A stretch of DNA of 64,000 nucleotides from Morinoia aosen (lineage: Eukaryota; Arthropoda; Malacostraca; Amphipoda; Talitridae). Shown one piece after another: positions 49,765 through 59,206 of this stretch. Position numbers and translations under genes: made by a program. How positions within the stretch are numbered: position 1 is the stretch's first letter; every line of letters begins with the position of its first letter. A model generated the notes under the pieces. The model was not told the origin of the DNA. It saw only the letters and a program-made list of their open reading frames with translations, and searched no databases. Where the stretch lies: assembly GCA_030386875.1 (NCBI GenBank), contig CM059576.1:19968058-20032057 (forward strand), given 5' to 3'.

Positions 49765-52700
49765 ACACCTGTATCCAATGGAACATTAGAGGATTTCGAC
49801 GTAACTACGGAGATTTGAGGGCCCTCCTTGAGGAGTACCAACCTTGGTGCGTTTGCCTCCAGGAGACCCTACTTGGAAGCCTGAACCCTACACCCCCAAA
49901 CAACTATTGCATTGAGGTTTTTTCCCCGGTGCCTAATCCAGTGCCCGGAACGGGACTTGCAATACTTGTGCGGAGAGATGTGGGTTACAGTAAAATAACA
50001 ATCAATACTGGACTACAGGCCCTGGCCCTCCGTTTGTGTATTGGGCAACGTATGGTCTCCGTATGCAATATCTATACCTCACCCGGAGATCCCTTAACCT
50101 CACAGGACCTCATCCTTCTCAGTAACCAACTAGCAAGGCCAGCGTTTATCCTTGGAGACGTAAATGCCAAACATGTTCGTTGGGGAAATTTGACAAATGA
50201 TCGGCATGGCAGTGAGGTGGAAGAGTTTTTGGATGCTACCGAGTTGTGCCTGTTGAACACCGGAGCCCCCACTCACTTTCATGTACAAAGCGGTACCTCC
50301 TCTGCAATCGACGTCAGCATGTGCACTCCCGACATTTTTCCTGATACGCAGTGGTCTGTGCTTGAGGATACGTGTGGTAGTGACCACTATGCCATCCTTT
50401 TGAGTTTGGTACGGTACCAACCTGAGCCCGTGGATCCATGCTTCAATTTTAAAAAGGCAAACTGGAGAAACTTCGAATCCTGCTCACGAATGGAAGAACC
50501 AGATGAGAGTTGCAGTGTGGATGAGCTGGTCGATCACTTTGTCAGAACAGTGCGTGCGGCCGCCGACGCTGCCATCCCGAAGTCCCAGGGAGGCTGTCAG
50601 AAACATCGTGTTCCATGGTGGAACAACGAGTGTGCAATAGCTAATTGTGAACGGAAGCGAGCCTTGCGGCGCTACCAACGAACCAAAGAGCTGGCCCATA
50701 AGATCGCCTACAACCGAGCGAGGGCTCGAGCGCAACTGGTAAAGGATGTAGCACGTAAGACATCGTGGCAGAAGTATGTCTCCGGCCTGAATACCGACAC
50801 CCCTATGGCCAAGGTATGGCAGAGAGTGAACAAAATGAAGGGAAATTATGGACACAGGTCACTGTGTTTGGAAATTGATGGTTCTCTCACGGCAGATCCG
50901 GATCGTGTAGCAGAAGCTTTGGCTCGGAGCTTCTGTCGTGTCAGCAGCGGGTACCCCTCCTTGGCTCTCAGACGTCAACAGGAGCGGCAACCACTTGATT
51001 TTTTGACTAACTCCACCTACTCTTACAACGATCCCCTCACAATGGTAGAGCTTTATTGTGCCTTAAAAAAGTGCAAAAACACAGCCCCCGGGCCTGATGG
51101 TGTTTACTATCAAATGATGAAAAATGTGGATCATACGGCAATATCATTCCTTCTCTATATATACAACAAAATCTGGAGCACACACACATATCCGCAGCAA
51201 AGGCGAACAGCAACAATCATGGCTTTTGCTAAGCCCAACAAGCCTGCCTCTAACCCAGATAACTATCGACCTATTGCCCTGACTAGCTGCCTTGGTAAGC
51301 TGCTGGAAAAGATGGCGAATGTACGGCTCTCGCGATGGCTGGAGGCTGAAGAACTGCTAAATCCCGTACAGTTTGGTTTCCGACAACACCGCGGAACCAT
51401 AGATGCTCTGCTCCGTCTACAGAACTACCTGGTAACTAACCTCGCAGAACGCCGACAGACTGTATGTGTTTTCTTCGACCTGCACAAGGCCTATGATACT
51501 GCGTGGAGATATGGGATCCTCAAATCATTGCATGGATATGGACTCCGTGGTAATATGGCCTTGTATATCCAGGAGTTTCTTGGTGAGCGAACTTTCCGTG
51601 TTAGAGTAGGTGGTACTTGCTCCTCACTGCAGCTTCAGCGTGAAGGCCTGCCTCAAGGCAGCGTCATGAGTTGCTCGCTATTTAATGTCGCTTTGAACGG
51701 TATTACTTCAGTCCTCCCCCCTGGCATTTTAGCCTCTCTGTATGTGGACGATTTTATGCTGTACTCCTCATCTGCATTATTGCCTGCAGTGACTCGCAGA
51801 ATGCAGAGAGCCATCAACAAAGTGAACAACTGGGCCCTTGAACATGGCTTCACCTTTTCTACAGAGAAGACTGTGGGCCTTCATTTCCAGGGACGTGGCC
51901 GATGTGATCCTCCTCGACTGATGCTGGGGGAGGGACGGGTGGCTTTTGCGCACAGCGTCAAGTTTTTGGGGATGACTGTGGATGATATGCTCACCTGGAA
52001 ACCTCACCTGGCAGCCCTCAAGGTTGAGTGTGCTCGGAGAATGAACCTCCTTAAGTGTTTATCCGGAGTAGCGTGGGGAGCAGACCGAATGACGCTGTTG
52101 CGACTATATAGAACTCTTATCAGGAGTAAAATAGACTACGGCTGTATAGTATATCAATATGCAAAAGAATCCACACTGGCTAAACTGAACCCAGTGCACC
52201 ATGCAGCTATCAGGCTAAGCACTGGTGCTTTTCGATCCTCACCCTCTTACAGCCTGTGCGTGGAGAGCGGAGAGCCTCCTCTGTGGCTTCGACGTGTGCA
52301 ACTAACCTTGCAGTACCTAGCCAGGCTGGAACAAGTCCCTTTGTCTCCTGCATGGGCAAGTGTGCACGGGCCCCGTGGACGACACCTGCCTTTTCCTTAT
52401 TTCATACCTTCGTCTGTGGACTACCCTGCGATTACGGCTGCTATGCAATTGAGTCCCATGCAAATACTCCCAGTACTCTTAGAAAATACTGCGACGTGGC
52501 GCGTCCCTATAGATAGTTTTTGCCCCGGATGCCGGATGCCCAAGAAGGAATCCGTGCCGGACTACATCCTGAAGGGAATTTTTATGGACCATGTAATGGA
52601 AAAGCACGCTAAGTCTGTGAAGTTCTACACTGATGGATCTAAAACGGGAGATGCTGTAGGATGTGCTGCTGTGTCAGGGGAAAGGGTCAGTGCAAGGAAG

Positions 52701-53456
52701 CTGCTCCCAGAGTCATCAATTTTCACAGCGGAATTGCACGGTGTGATGGAGGCGCTGAAACTGGTTGAGGAGTATCCATGTGGGTCCTACACTATTTTCG
52801 TTGACTCAAAAAGCGTAATTGATGCCATACAGATGTATAATAGTACACACCCGCTCATTTCTGAAATTATCGTGATGTTAATTAACCTTGCGAGTAGACG
52901 CAAGAGTGTCATACTGTGCTGGGTGCCCGGACATGTGGGAGTATCGGGCAATGAGCGAGCTGACCATGAGGCTAAACGGGCTGCGGAGACAAACGAGGAG
53001 ACGCTGAACTCGATGGTCCCTTTCCGAGACTACTACCCTCGGATAAAGGCTGCAGTGAGAAGCTTGTGGCAACAGGAGTGGGATAGAACAATTAACAATA
53101 AATTAAGAATTATAAAACCCACCGTACGTGAGTGGACATCGTCTAGCTGTCGCCCTCGTCGGATGGAGGTGATACTCTGCCGCCTTCGTATTGGCCATAC
53201 TCGTTTGACGCACGGGCACTTGATGGAGCGACAGCCGCAGCCTGGATGTGAGCGGTGCCGCGTTCCTCTGACTGTCAAACACTTTCTTGTTGAGTGCCCC
53301 CGGTATGCTGCTGCCAGGAATGTGTGCTTCCCGAGACTGCGAGGTCCTGATGAGGATGTGATGATCGGAATGCTCAAGGAAATCGAGCGTTCAGCTTTCA
53401 GTGTGACGGCGCTTAAAATGTTTCTAGAGAAGTGCAATTTGATGTCTCAAATTTAG
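49761..53456 (+). CDS. LINE ORF2: endonuclease, reverse transcriptase, RNase H
   Basis: The 1231-residue frame is intact. The N-terminal AP-type endonuclease has CIQWNIRGFRRNYGDL, LQETLL, GDVNAKHVRWG and GSDHYAILL (residues 1-215). The reverse transcriptase has NYRPIALTSCLGKLLEK, VFFDLHKAYDTAW, LPQGSVMSCSLF and the catalytic YVDD at about 661-664. RNase H carries FYTDGSKTGDAVG near 953, a TAELHGVMEAL glutamate, DSKSVIDAI and GHVGVSGNERADHEAK. A C-terminal zinc knuckle, CERCRVPLTVKHFLVEC, follows at about 1161. The enzyme nicks DNA and reverse-transcribes element RNA there. The first codon of the frame is GTG and no AUG precedes the endonuclease, so it must be reached from ORF1. The stop TAG is at 53454-53456. 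Confidence 0.93.
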   Translation: MNTCIQWNIRGFRRNYGDLRALLEEYQPWCVCLQETLLGSLNPTPPNNYCIEVFSPVPNPVPGTGLAILVRRDVGYSKITINTGLQALALRLCIGQRMVSVCNIYTSPGDPLTSQDLILLSNQLARPAFILGDVNAKHVRWGNLTNDRHGSEVEEFLDATELCLLNTGAPTHFHVQSGTSSAIDVSMCTPDIFPDTQWSVLEDTCGSDHYAILLSLVRYQPEPVDPCFNFKKANWRNFESCSRMEEPDESCSVDELVDHFVRTVRAAADAAIPKSQGGCQKHRVPWWNNECAIANCERKRALRRYQRTKELAHKIAYNRARARAQLVKDVARKTSWQKYVSGLNTDTPMAKVWQRVNKMKGNYGHRSLCLEIDGSLTADPDRVAEALARSFCRVSSGYPSLALRRQQERQPLDFLTNSTYSYNDPLTMVELYCALKKCKNTAPGPDGVYYQMMKNVDHTAISFLLYIYNKIWSTHTYPQQRRTATIMAFAKPNKPASNPDNYRPIALTSCLGKLLEKMANVRLSRWLEAEELLNPVQFGFRQHRGTIDALLRLQNYLVTNLAERRQTVCVFFDLHKAYDTAWRYGILKSLHGYGLRGNMALYIQEFLGERTFRVRVGGTCSSLQLQREGLPQGSVMSCSLFNVALNGITSVLPPGILASLYVDDFMLYSSSALLPAVTRRMQRAINKVNNWALEHGFTFSTEKTVGLHFQGRGRCDPPRLMLGEGRVAFAHSVKFLGMTVDDMLTWKPHLAALKVECARRMNLLKCLSGVAWGADRMTLLRLYRTLIRSKIDYGCIVYQYAKESTLAKLNPVHHAAIRLSTGAFRSSPSYSLCVESGEPPLWLRRVQLTLQYLARLEQVPLSPAWASVHGPRGRHLPFPYFIPSSVDYPAITAAMQLSPMQILPVLLENTATWRVPIDSFCPGCRMPKKESVPDYILKGIFMDHVMEKHAKSVKFYTDGSKTGDAVGCAAVSGERVSARKLLPESSIFTAELHGVMEALKLVEEYPCGSYTIFVDSKSVIDAIQMYNSTHPLISEIIVMLINLASRRKSVILCWVPGHVGVSGNERADHEAKRAAETNEETLNSMVPFRDYYPRIKAAVRSLWQQEWDRTINNKLRIIKPTVREWTSSSCRPRRMEVILCRLRIGHTRLTHGHLMERQPQPGCERCRVPLTVKHFLVECPRYAAARNVCFPRLRGPDEDVMIGMLKEIERSAFSVTALKMFLEKCNLMSQI

Positions 53457-54293
53457 CCAGGAAAGGAACAGCGTTATCAAGGAACTTTTTCACGTCTGAG
53501 ATGTGGATGACTAAACTACAATATGGCCGGGTGCGCTGCGTAGATGCCTCTGGGGATTTCAGCGTGGGTAAGGCGCCCGGCCATAAATGGGTGGGCAGCT
53601 GAAATCCCCAACGGGGTTTTTGGCTGTCCTGTGTTCGCGGATTGTGCGTCGCTCTGTAGATGATCTCTTTAAAGATCAACTAGGACTCTTATAAAATGAC
53701 AATGATGTGGGTGGCAATTGAAGCGGTCATTGTGATGGCTGCTGTTGTGTTTCCATGATGGTGATTGTGACAAACTTTGAACAACATTTATATAGTGTAC
53801 TTTTGTGTAACGATTAGATTATAGATTAGATTATAAGTTAGTTTAAGCCTCCCTAACCGCTACAAAATAGAGCGTATCGAAGAGAGGAAGGAGGAAGGCA
53901 CCATTTAGTATGGAGATAAGAGAATGAGGAATCTATGCAGAAAGGGCATAGAAACAGTAAGATGAGAAAGAAGTTCATGAAACAAGATAAAAGTTGAAGA
54001 AGCAAGTCAGAGGTGCTGAAAAACAGGACAGTAGGGAACCGAAAAAAGGGGGTCCTTAACATAACAAAAAACATTTTTATTTCAACAAAAAGAAGGCCTA
54101 CCTAACTCTCAGCTCGGGCCCTCACATTTTTCCCCTGGGAGCGCTAATTCCCATAGATACAATAGTTGTATGCCCCTGAGGGGTTTTGTGTAACGATGTG
54201 AATTCTGTATTTTAAACTGTGAGAACTACGGCGCGATATAGTACGAATTACTGAAGCGCTAGCAAATCGATGCTGATACTACTACTACTACTA
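53457..54293 (+). other. LINE 3' UTR with palindromic segment and (TAC)n tail
   Basis: The segment 53520-53630 is GC-rich and partly self-complementary (CCGGGTGCGC..GGCGCCCGGCC; GATTTCAGC..GCTGAAATCCC). It is conserved with 55470-55575 on the other strand. After the inserted SINE-like element it resumes with GATGTGAATTCTGTATTT and ends with GATACTACTACTACTACTAT. Confidence 0.75.
53815..54183 (-). mobile_element. SINE-like element inserted in the LINE 3' UTR
   Basis: Reverse orientation: the plus strand begins with the tail (TAGATTATAGATTAGATTATAA), then GTTTAAGCCTCCCTAACCGC, and ends with the head complement (ACAATAGTTGTATGCCCCTGAGGGG). A perfect 14-bp target duplication, TTTTGTGTAACGAT, lies at 53801-53814 and 54184-54197. 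Confidence 0.9.
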
Positions 54294-54480
54294 TCTTCAA
54301 CTTTGATCTTGTTCCATTAACTTCTTTCTAATCTTGCGGTTTCTATGCCCTTTCTGCATAGATTCCGCGTTCCCTGAACTCTATACTAAATGGAGCCTTT
54401 CCTTTTCCTCTTTTTGATACGCTCTTTTTTGTAGTGGTTAGGGAGACTTAAACTAACAAATAATTTGATTTAATCTTTAT
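54294..54480 (+). mobile_element. 3' remainder of the SINE-like copy split by the LINE
   Basis: It resumes at CTTCAACTTTGATCTTGTTCC, the exact point where the 47240-47391 piece stops. It continues to AGGGAGACTTAAACTAACAAATAAT. Confidence 0.82.
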
Positions 54481-55056
54481 TAATTGCAACATTTTGAAAA
54501 ATTTTCTTTATTTTTACATAAAGGCGTTAGGTGCAGGAAACCATATTTAATGTGGCTTTATAAGGGAGAACTTGATAAAATTAGACCCAAATTAATTACT
54601 TTTCCAACTTTTTAACCTCACAAAATTAGTGGAGTTCATCACGTGTTATAAGTAAAGAAAAATTCACTCAATATTCTTATTTTTTGTTCATATATTGTAA
54701 AAAATAAAAGTTGAATAATTTCCTATTTTTTAAATTGATTCATGAGAAATTGGAAAAAATTTGTGAACAAATTAGTAGCAACACTTGTCTGTACAAACGC
54801 ATATTGATTAGATGTTTAACCCTGTCTAACTGAACAAAAAGAGTTCCAAAGAGAAGCGGGAGGAAGGCACCATTAGGTATGAAGTTGAAGGAACGCGGAA
54901 GGCCCAGAAACGGCAAGTTAGAAAAGTAAAGGAAACAAAAATTGGTGAGACTATTTGAGAAGGTGGAAGCAATAAATAATTGTATGACCACACCCAAACA
55001 TAGCATAGTTGATCGTTTGGCTTTACTTGATACGGCGTGATTTGATGCGTTATTTA
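54481..55056. other. AT-rich spacer with a truncated minus-strand SINE-like copy
   Basis: At 54825-54975 the plus strand reads AAAAAGAGTTCCAAAGAGAAG..GGAGGAAGGCACCATTAGGTATGAAG, the complement of the family body. Nothing else is recognised. Confidence 0.55.
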
Positions 55057-55230
55057 TTTAGGGTGGGAATGGGAGGAGCCCTAGCGGAAATGGGAGGAGC
55101 CAGAGCGGAAATGGGCGGAGCTAAAGCAGATATGGGAGGAGCTATGGCAGATATGGGAGGAGCTAAAGCGGGATTGGGAGGAGCTAGGCGGAAATTGGCG
55201 GAGCTAGAGCGGAAATGGGCAGAGTTAGAG
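55057..55230. repeat. 21-bp minisatellite
   Basis: About eight units like ATGGGAGGAGCTAAAGCRGA. The unit is a multiple of three, so one frame stays open (MGGAKAD repeats). The unit also resembles GGAGGAGC/GGGCGGAGC boxes. It abuts the 3' end of the minus-strand LINE, which inserted into it. Confidence 0.8.
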
Positions 55231-55654
55231 AGTAGTAGTAACATAGGTTTGCTAGCGCTTCAGTTATTTCAACTATATCGCACTGAAGGTCACATAATTC
55301 AATCAGTATCAGGCTTTCCCGATTTACCACGTAAGATGATCATCAACATTATTTGGACATCGAAAAATTATATGATCTTGATTATAATTACAACTCGAGA
55401 TTTTAATTGTCTCCCGATTGAAATTTTGTACACACTACAGTACATTCGAACACACTCACTGGGCAGCCAACCCCCGTAGGGGGTTTCAGCTGCCCACCCA
55501 TTATGGCCGGACGCCTTACCCACGCTGAAACCCCCCGAGGTACCAACGTAGCGCGCCCGGCCATATTGCAGTTTCATCTACATATCAAGACGGTATCACG
55601 CCTAACTACAGTGCGTTAATGCGCGGCTTAAAATTTAAGTAAGTAGCACAAATA

Positions 55655-58228
55655 TTGCAAGACTCCCCAGGAACTGTACGACTAGAACGGTGGACGGTGT
55701 ATAGGCCTCCTACATCATGTCCTATATCCTTCCTGAATGAATTGAATCGTATTATTTCTCAGTTCAACAGGCCCTTATACAATGACATAATAATATGCGG
55801 TGACTTCAATTATGATCTACTGAAACATGAAAGCCATGAACCAATCTCTAATTTCCTAACTACCTTTCAGTCTCAATCCTTCCTTCCGATCATTACAAAG
55901 CCTACACGAATAACTTCAGAGTGTGCTACGCTGCTTGACAATATCTTTATGACAGACCCTAGTGATTTTCTTGCTGGAATAATTACTTCTGACTTATCAG
56001 ATCACTTCCCAGTTTTTCTTATTAAGAAAAATGTCTATATTGCTTGCACCAAGGCACGGGCTGAAACTTACTCATATCGTAAAATAAACGAATCAAATCT
56101 TGAAGAAATGCGCACCGTTCTAGAAGAATCAATGCCTACATTGCACATCTCTCAACAAAACAATAATACTACGAGCATTGATGAAGCAGTAGTAAAGTTG
56201 ACTGAAACTATAATGAACGCATACAATCAGTGTTACCCAATTGTAACTCGTACAGTTACCCCGAAAAATAAACAAAAGCCCTGGATTACTAGAGACATCG
56301 TGATAAATATAAAGAAACGTCAAGCGTACCTAGCCCTCCTTTGCGAAGGACGAATATCTAGAGAAACATATAACCGATTTAGAAACTATGTAACAAACCA
56401 GATAAGAACATCAAAAAAGAACTACTTTACGCTCAAGTTTACTCAATTCAAAACTGACGTTAAAAAGACTTGGCATCTCCTTAACTCCTGCTGTAAACCG
56501 AACAATGCCGATAAAAAGAAAATTGAATATGTTGTTCAAGATAATGTAAAATATCATGAGAAGAAAGAAATTGCTAATCTCTTTAACAACTTCTTCGTAA
56601 ACGTAGGGAAAAAAATAGCTGATGGTATTCCAAGTGAACCTACTGATCACCTGGAATTTATGGATCATATTCGAGAACCCAACTCCTTTTTCTTTACGCC
56701 TACAAACTCCTCCGATGTAATTACGTGCATAAACAACATGAAAAATAAATCGAGTGGGTTACAAACGTTTCCGACTAAAGTACTTAAAGTTATTGCTGAC
56801 ATTGTAGCCCCACTGATATCAAATATTATTAACCAGTCTCTCTTACTAGGCACTTTCCCGAACTCCCTCAAAGTGGCTAGAGTAACCCCTATCTTTAAAA
56901 GTGGTGAAAAAACCTGTGTAAACAATTATCGACCTATCTCCATTCTACCAATTATTAGCAAAGTATTCGAAAAGATTGTGTATAAAAAAGTGTACTCTTA
57001 TTTTGAACAAAAATCATTTCTTTACGATAAACAATACGGTTTTCGCTCTAAAAAATCAACAACACAGGCTATATTAAATCATTTACAATTCCTCTATTCT
57101 AATATAGATGAAGGAAAGCCTGTCTTCTCTGTATTTCTTGACTTTCGAAAAGCATTTGATTGTGTGGACCAAAAAATACTATTATCGAAACTACACTGTT
57201 ATGGCATTCGAGGGATTGCCCATGATTGGTTCAGATCATACCTAACAAATCGGAAGCAATACGTTGTCATTGACGACGCAAAATCAGACCCACAGACAAT
57301 TAGCCATGGTGTTCCACAAGGATCTGTTCTCGGGCCTCTCATGTTTCTGATTTTTATCAATGATATTGTAAAATCTACATCATTCTTCAAATTCATACTT
57401 TTTGCCGATGACAGTACGCTTTCTGCGGTCCTCCCGAACCGAAATCCTGCTATGATTGTGGAGAGTATAAATACTGAACTTCACAAGGTTTCATCGTGGC
57501 TCAAAGCTAATAAAATAAGCCTAAATATCGATAAAACAAATTATATTACTTTCTCATACAAGAAAGATGTATCTCTCCCATGCATTAAAATTGGCGAAGG
57601 TGAAATCGAAGAAACCAACTCATGTAAGTTTCTGGGCATCATAATAGATAAAAATCTGACCTTCAAAGAGCACATCACTCATATTAGTTCTAAATTATCA
57701 AAATCCATCGGAATCCTAAATAAAGTTAAAAATTTTCTGCCTGAAGCAGCTTTACAAATGCTCTACCGAACGCTCATTTCTCCATACTTGCAATACGGAA
57801 TAGAAGCATGGCACGGAACTGATAAAAATAAAACCAACAAAATTTTTACTCTGCAGAAAAGGGCTGTCAGAGCGGTAAAGAACCTAGAATATAATGCTCA
57901 CACAAATGATTCTTTCAAAAATTTACAAATACTTAAACTTTCGGATCTCTACAAAATCTCCATCTGTAATTTCATTTACAAAACATTAAGAAATGATGGC
58001 GACAATAGCCTAAGACAATTATTGACTGCGCAAACTGGTCATCACGACCATTTAACCCGAAATAGAAGTAAATTCATGCTTCCTTATTATTCAAAGGCCA
58101 GGTCGCAACACAGTATTCTCTTCGTTGGAACCAAAACTTGGAACTCTATACCTGCAGAGATCCGTGAATGTAATTCGTACAAAGTATTCAAAAGACATCT
58201 TGAGTCTCACTTCCTATCAGAATACTAG
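55655..58228 (+). CDS. 5'-truncated CR1/L2-like ORF2 (endonuclease C-terminal part and RT)
   Basis: The 857-residue frame starts inside the endonuclease (VYRPPTSC, IIICGDFNYDLL, SDLSDHFPVFLI). It is open through the reverse transcriptase: NNYRPISILPIISKVFEKIV, VFSVFLDFRKAFDCVD, HGVPQGSVLGPLMFLIFIND and the catalytic FADD at about 582-585. The C-terminus (WNSIPAEIRECNSYKVFKRH) is typical of CR1/L2/Crack-type elements. There is no RNase H. The first roughly 100 endonuclease residues are missing, so the copy is dead on arrival although the remaining frame is undamaged, which implies a young insertion. The first codon is TTG, not a real start. It sits in the 3' UTR of a minus-strand LINE. Confidence 0.9.
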   Translation: MQDSPGTVRLERWTVYRPPTSCPISFLNELNRIISQFNRPLYNDIIICGDFNYDLLKHESHEPISNFLTTFQSQSFLPIITKPTRITSECATLLDNIFMTDPSDFLAGIITSDLSDHFPVFLIKKNVYIACTKARAETYSYRKINESNLEEMRTVLEESMPTLHISQQNNNTTSIDEAVVKLTETIMNAYNQCYPIVTRTVTPKNKQKPWITRDIVINIKKRQAYLALLCEGRISRETYNRFRNYVTNQIRTSKKNYFTLKFTQFKTDVKKTWHLLNSCCKPNNADKKKIEYVVQDNVKYHEKKEIANLFNNFFVNVGKKIADGIPSEPTDHLEFMDHIREPNSFFFTPTNSSDVITCINNMKNKSSGLQTFPTKVLKVIADIVAPLISNIINQSLLLGTFPNSLKVARVTPIFKSGEKTCVNNYRPISILPIISKVFEKIVYKKVYSYFEQKSFLYDKQYGFRSKKSTTQAILNHLQFLYSNIDEGKPVFSVFLDFRKAFDCVDQKILLSKLHCYGIRGIAHDWFRSYLTNRKQYVVIDDAKSDPQTISHGVPQGSVLGPLMFLIFINDIVKSTSFFKFILFADDSTLSAVLPNRNPAMIVESINTELHKVSSWLKANKISLNIDKTNYITFSYKKDVSLPCIKIGEGEIEETNSCKFLGIIIDKNLTFKEHITHISSKLSKSIGILNKVKNFLPEAALQMLYRTLISPYLQYGIEAWHGTDKNKTNKIFTLQKRAVRAVKNLEYNAHTNDSFKNLQILKLSDLYKISICNFIYKTLRNDGDNSLRQLLTAQTGHHDHLTRNRSKFMLPYYSKARSQHSILFVGTKTWNSIPAEIRECNSYKVFKRHLESHFLSEY

Positions 58229-58634
58229 TCGTGTAAGATCACCGTGTCGAAATCTTGCCTCCTACATGTAACTAATGATGTCATAATGTAGCTTGCCTTG
58301 TGTACCATAACCAATCTTCTCTCTGCTCTTGAATCGTTTTATCGAACATACTGTTAAATATAGCCGACTTGACCTATATTGTAAAATACAGCATAAAATA
58401 TCGAGTTAATTATCTCAATGATCAGTCTAATGCGAAACTAGGTTAAGTGAACTAGGTTAAACTTTTTTGTACACCCTAGAATAACGTGATGGTAGGATGC
58501 CCTAGAAGTCGCTGAACTTATTCGGGCCCACAGGTAGCTATACTCAAATTTGTCCATTGTACTAGACTTAAGTAAAATTCTACCTCTGTATCACCTGTGG
58601 TAAATAAATTGTTTAAATTGTTTAAATTGTTTAG
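58229..58634 (+). other. 3' UTR and AAATTGTTT tail of the CR1/L2-like element
   Basis: The region contains GGTAGCTATACTCAAATTTG (a word also found at 22097) and CACCTGTGGTAAATAA. It ends in tandem AAATTGTTT 9-mers (58608-58634). Target duplications are not evident, as is common for CR1-type elements. Confidence 0.8.
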
Positions 58635-58686
58635 AAAAGGATTTAAATTTTATAAATCCCTTCTAAGTTCTCAGCGTACACAGGCA

Positions 58687-59205
58687 CTATAGTTTGTTTA
58701 CAAGAGATGAGTCAGAGAGATAACCAATAAGTCGCCAACGATTAAAACGCCCACGAGTCGGTTCTCCCAACATTTTACATAAGACAAAATCAGAGTCAGC
58801 GCCCTGTAAACCAGGGTAATGACGGGAACGAACATCGGAAAAAAGAAGACACTCCACCAATACATGCTGTACCGTCAACGGTACCGAGCAGCGATCACAA
58901 AGAGGGGCCGGGCGACGCTCCATTAAATGGCCATGGGTGAGGCGGGTGTGACCAATCCTCAGTTGACATAGGAGGACTTCTACGCGGCGGTTCCGACATG
59001 CTGAAGAAGGCCAGGCTCGGACACTGTTCTTAATCTTGCGCAACTTGTTATCTTGGGTGTTCTCCCATTCTCGCTGCCAAACTTGAGTTAATGCAGCTTT
59101 AATTATAGGGTAGTAATCTCGGGCGGGGACTCTGGTATTGGTTGGGTTAGCAGCAGAGGTTGCAGCATTTCGCGCTAACTCGTCTGCCTGATCGTTGCCC
59201 CGCAC
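58687..59205 (-). pseudogene. minus-strand LINE ORF2, C-terminal piece (end of RNase H and zinc knuckle)
   Basis: It begins with the last RNase H motif (MRGNDQADELARNAA). It ends with CDRCSVPLTVQHVLVEC, the C-terminal knuckle. It is in a different frame from the piece at 59602-59207, because four extra bases (GGTA) follow CTGGGTG near 59222. Confidence 0.85.
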
Positions 59206-59206
59206 A

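Larger units (their letters stand above)
47392..54293 (+). mobile_element. near-complete non-LTR retrotransposon (I-superfamily-like, with RNase H)
   Basis: The element is flanked by a perfect 13-bp target duplication, TCTTCAACTTTGA (47379-47391, 54294-54306), inside an older SINE-like copy. It has a GC-rich 5' UTR (47392-47921), ORF1 (47922-49764 with one frameshift), ORF2 (49761-53456, intact), a structured 3' UTR and a (TAC)n tail. A SINE-like element sits in the 3' UTR at 53815-54183. Without it the element is about 6.5 kb. ORF2 has endonuclease, RT and RNase H, which places it near I/LOA-type clades rather than jockey proper. The clade needs a tree. Confidence 0.9.

Noticed and set aside
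55009..55479. 156-codon ORF with MGGAKAD repeats as a gene
   Set aside because: It is a 21-bp minisatellite read into the 3' UTR of the minus-strand LINE.
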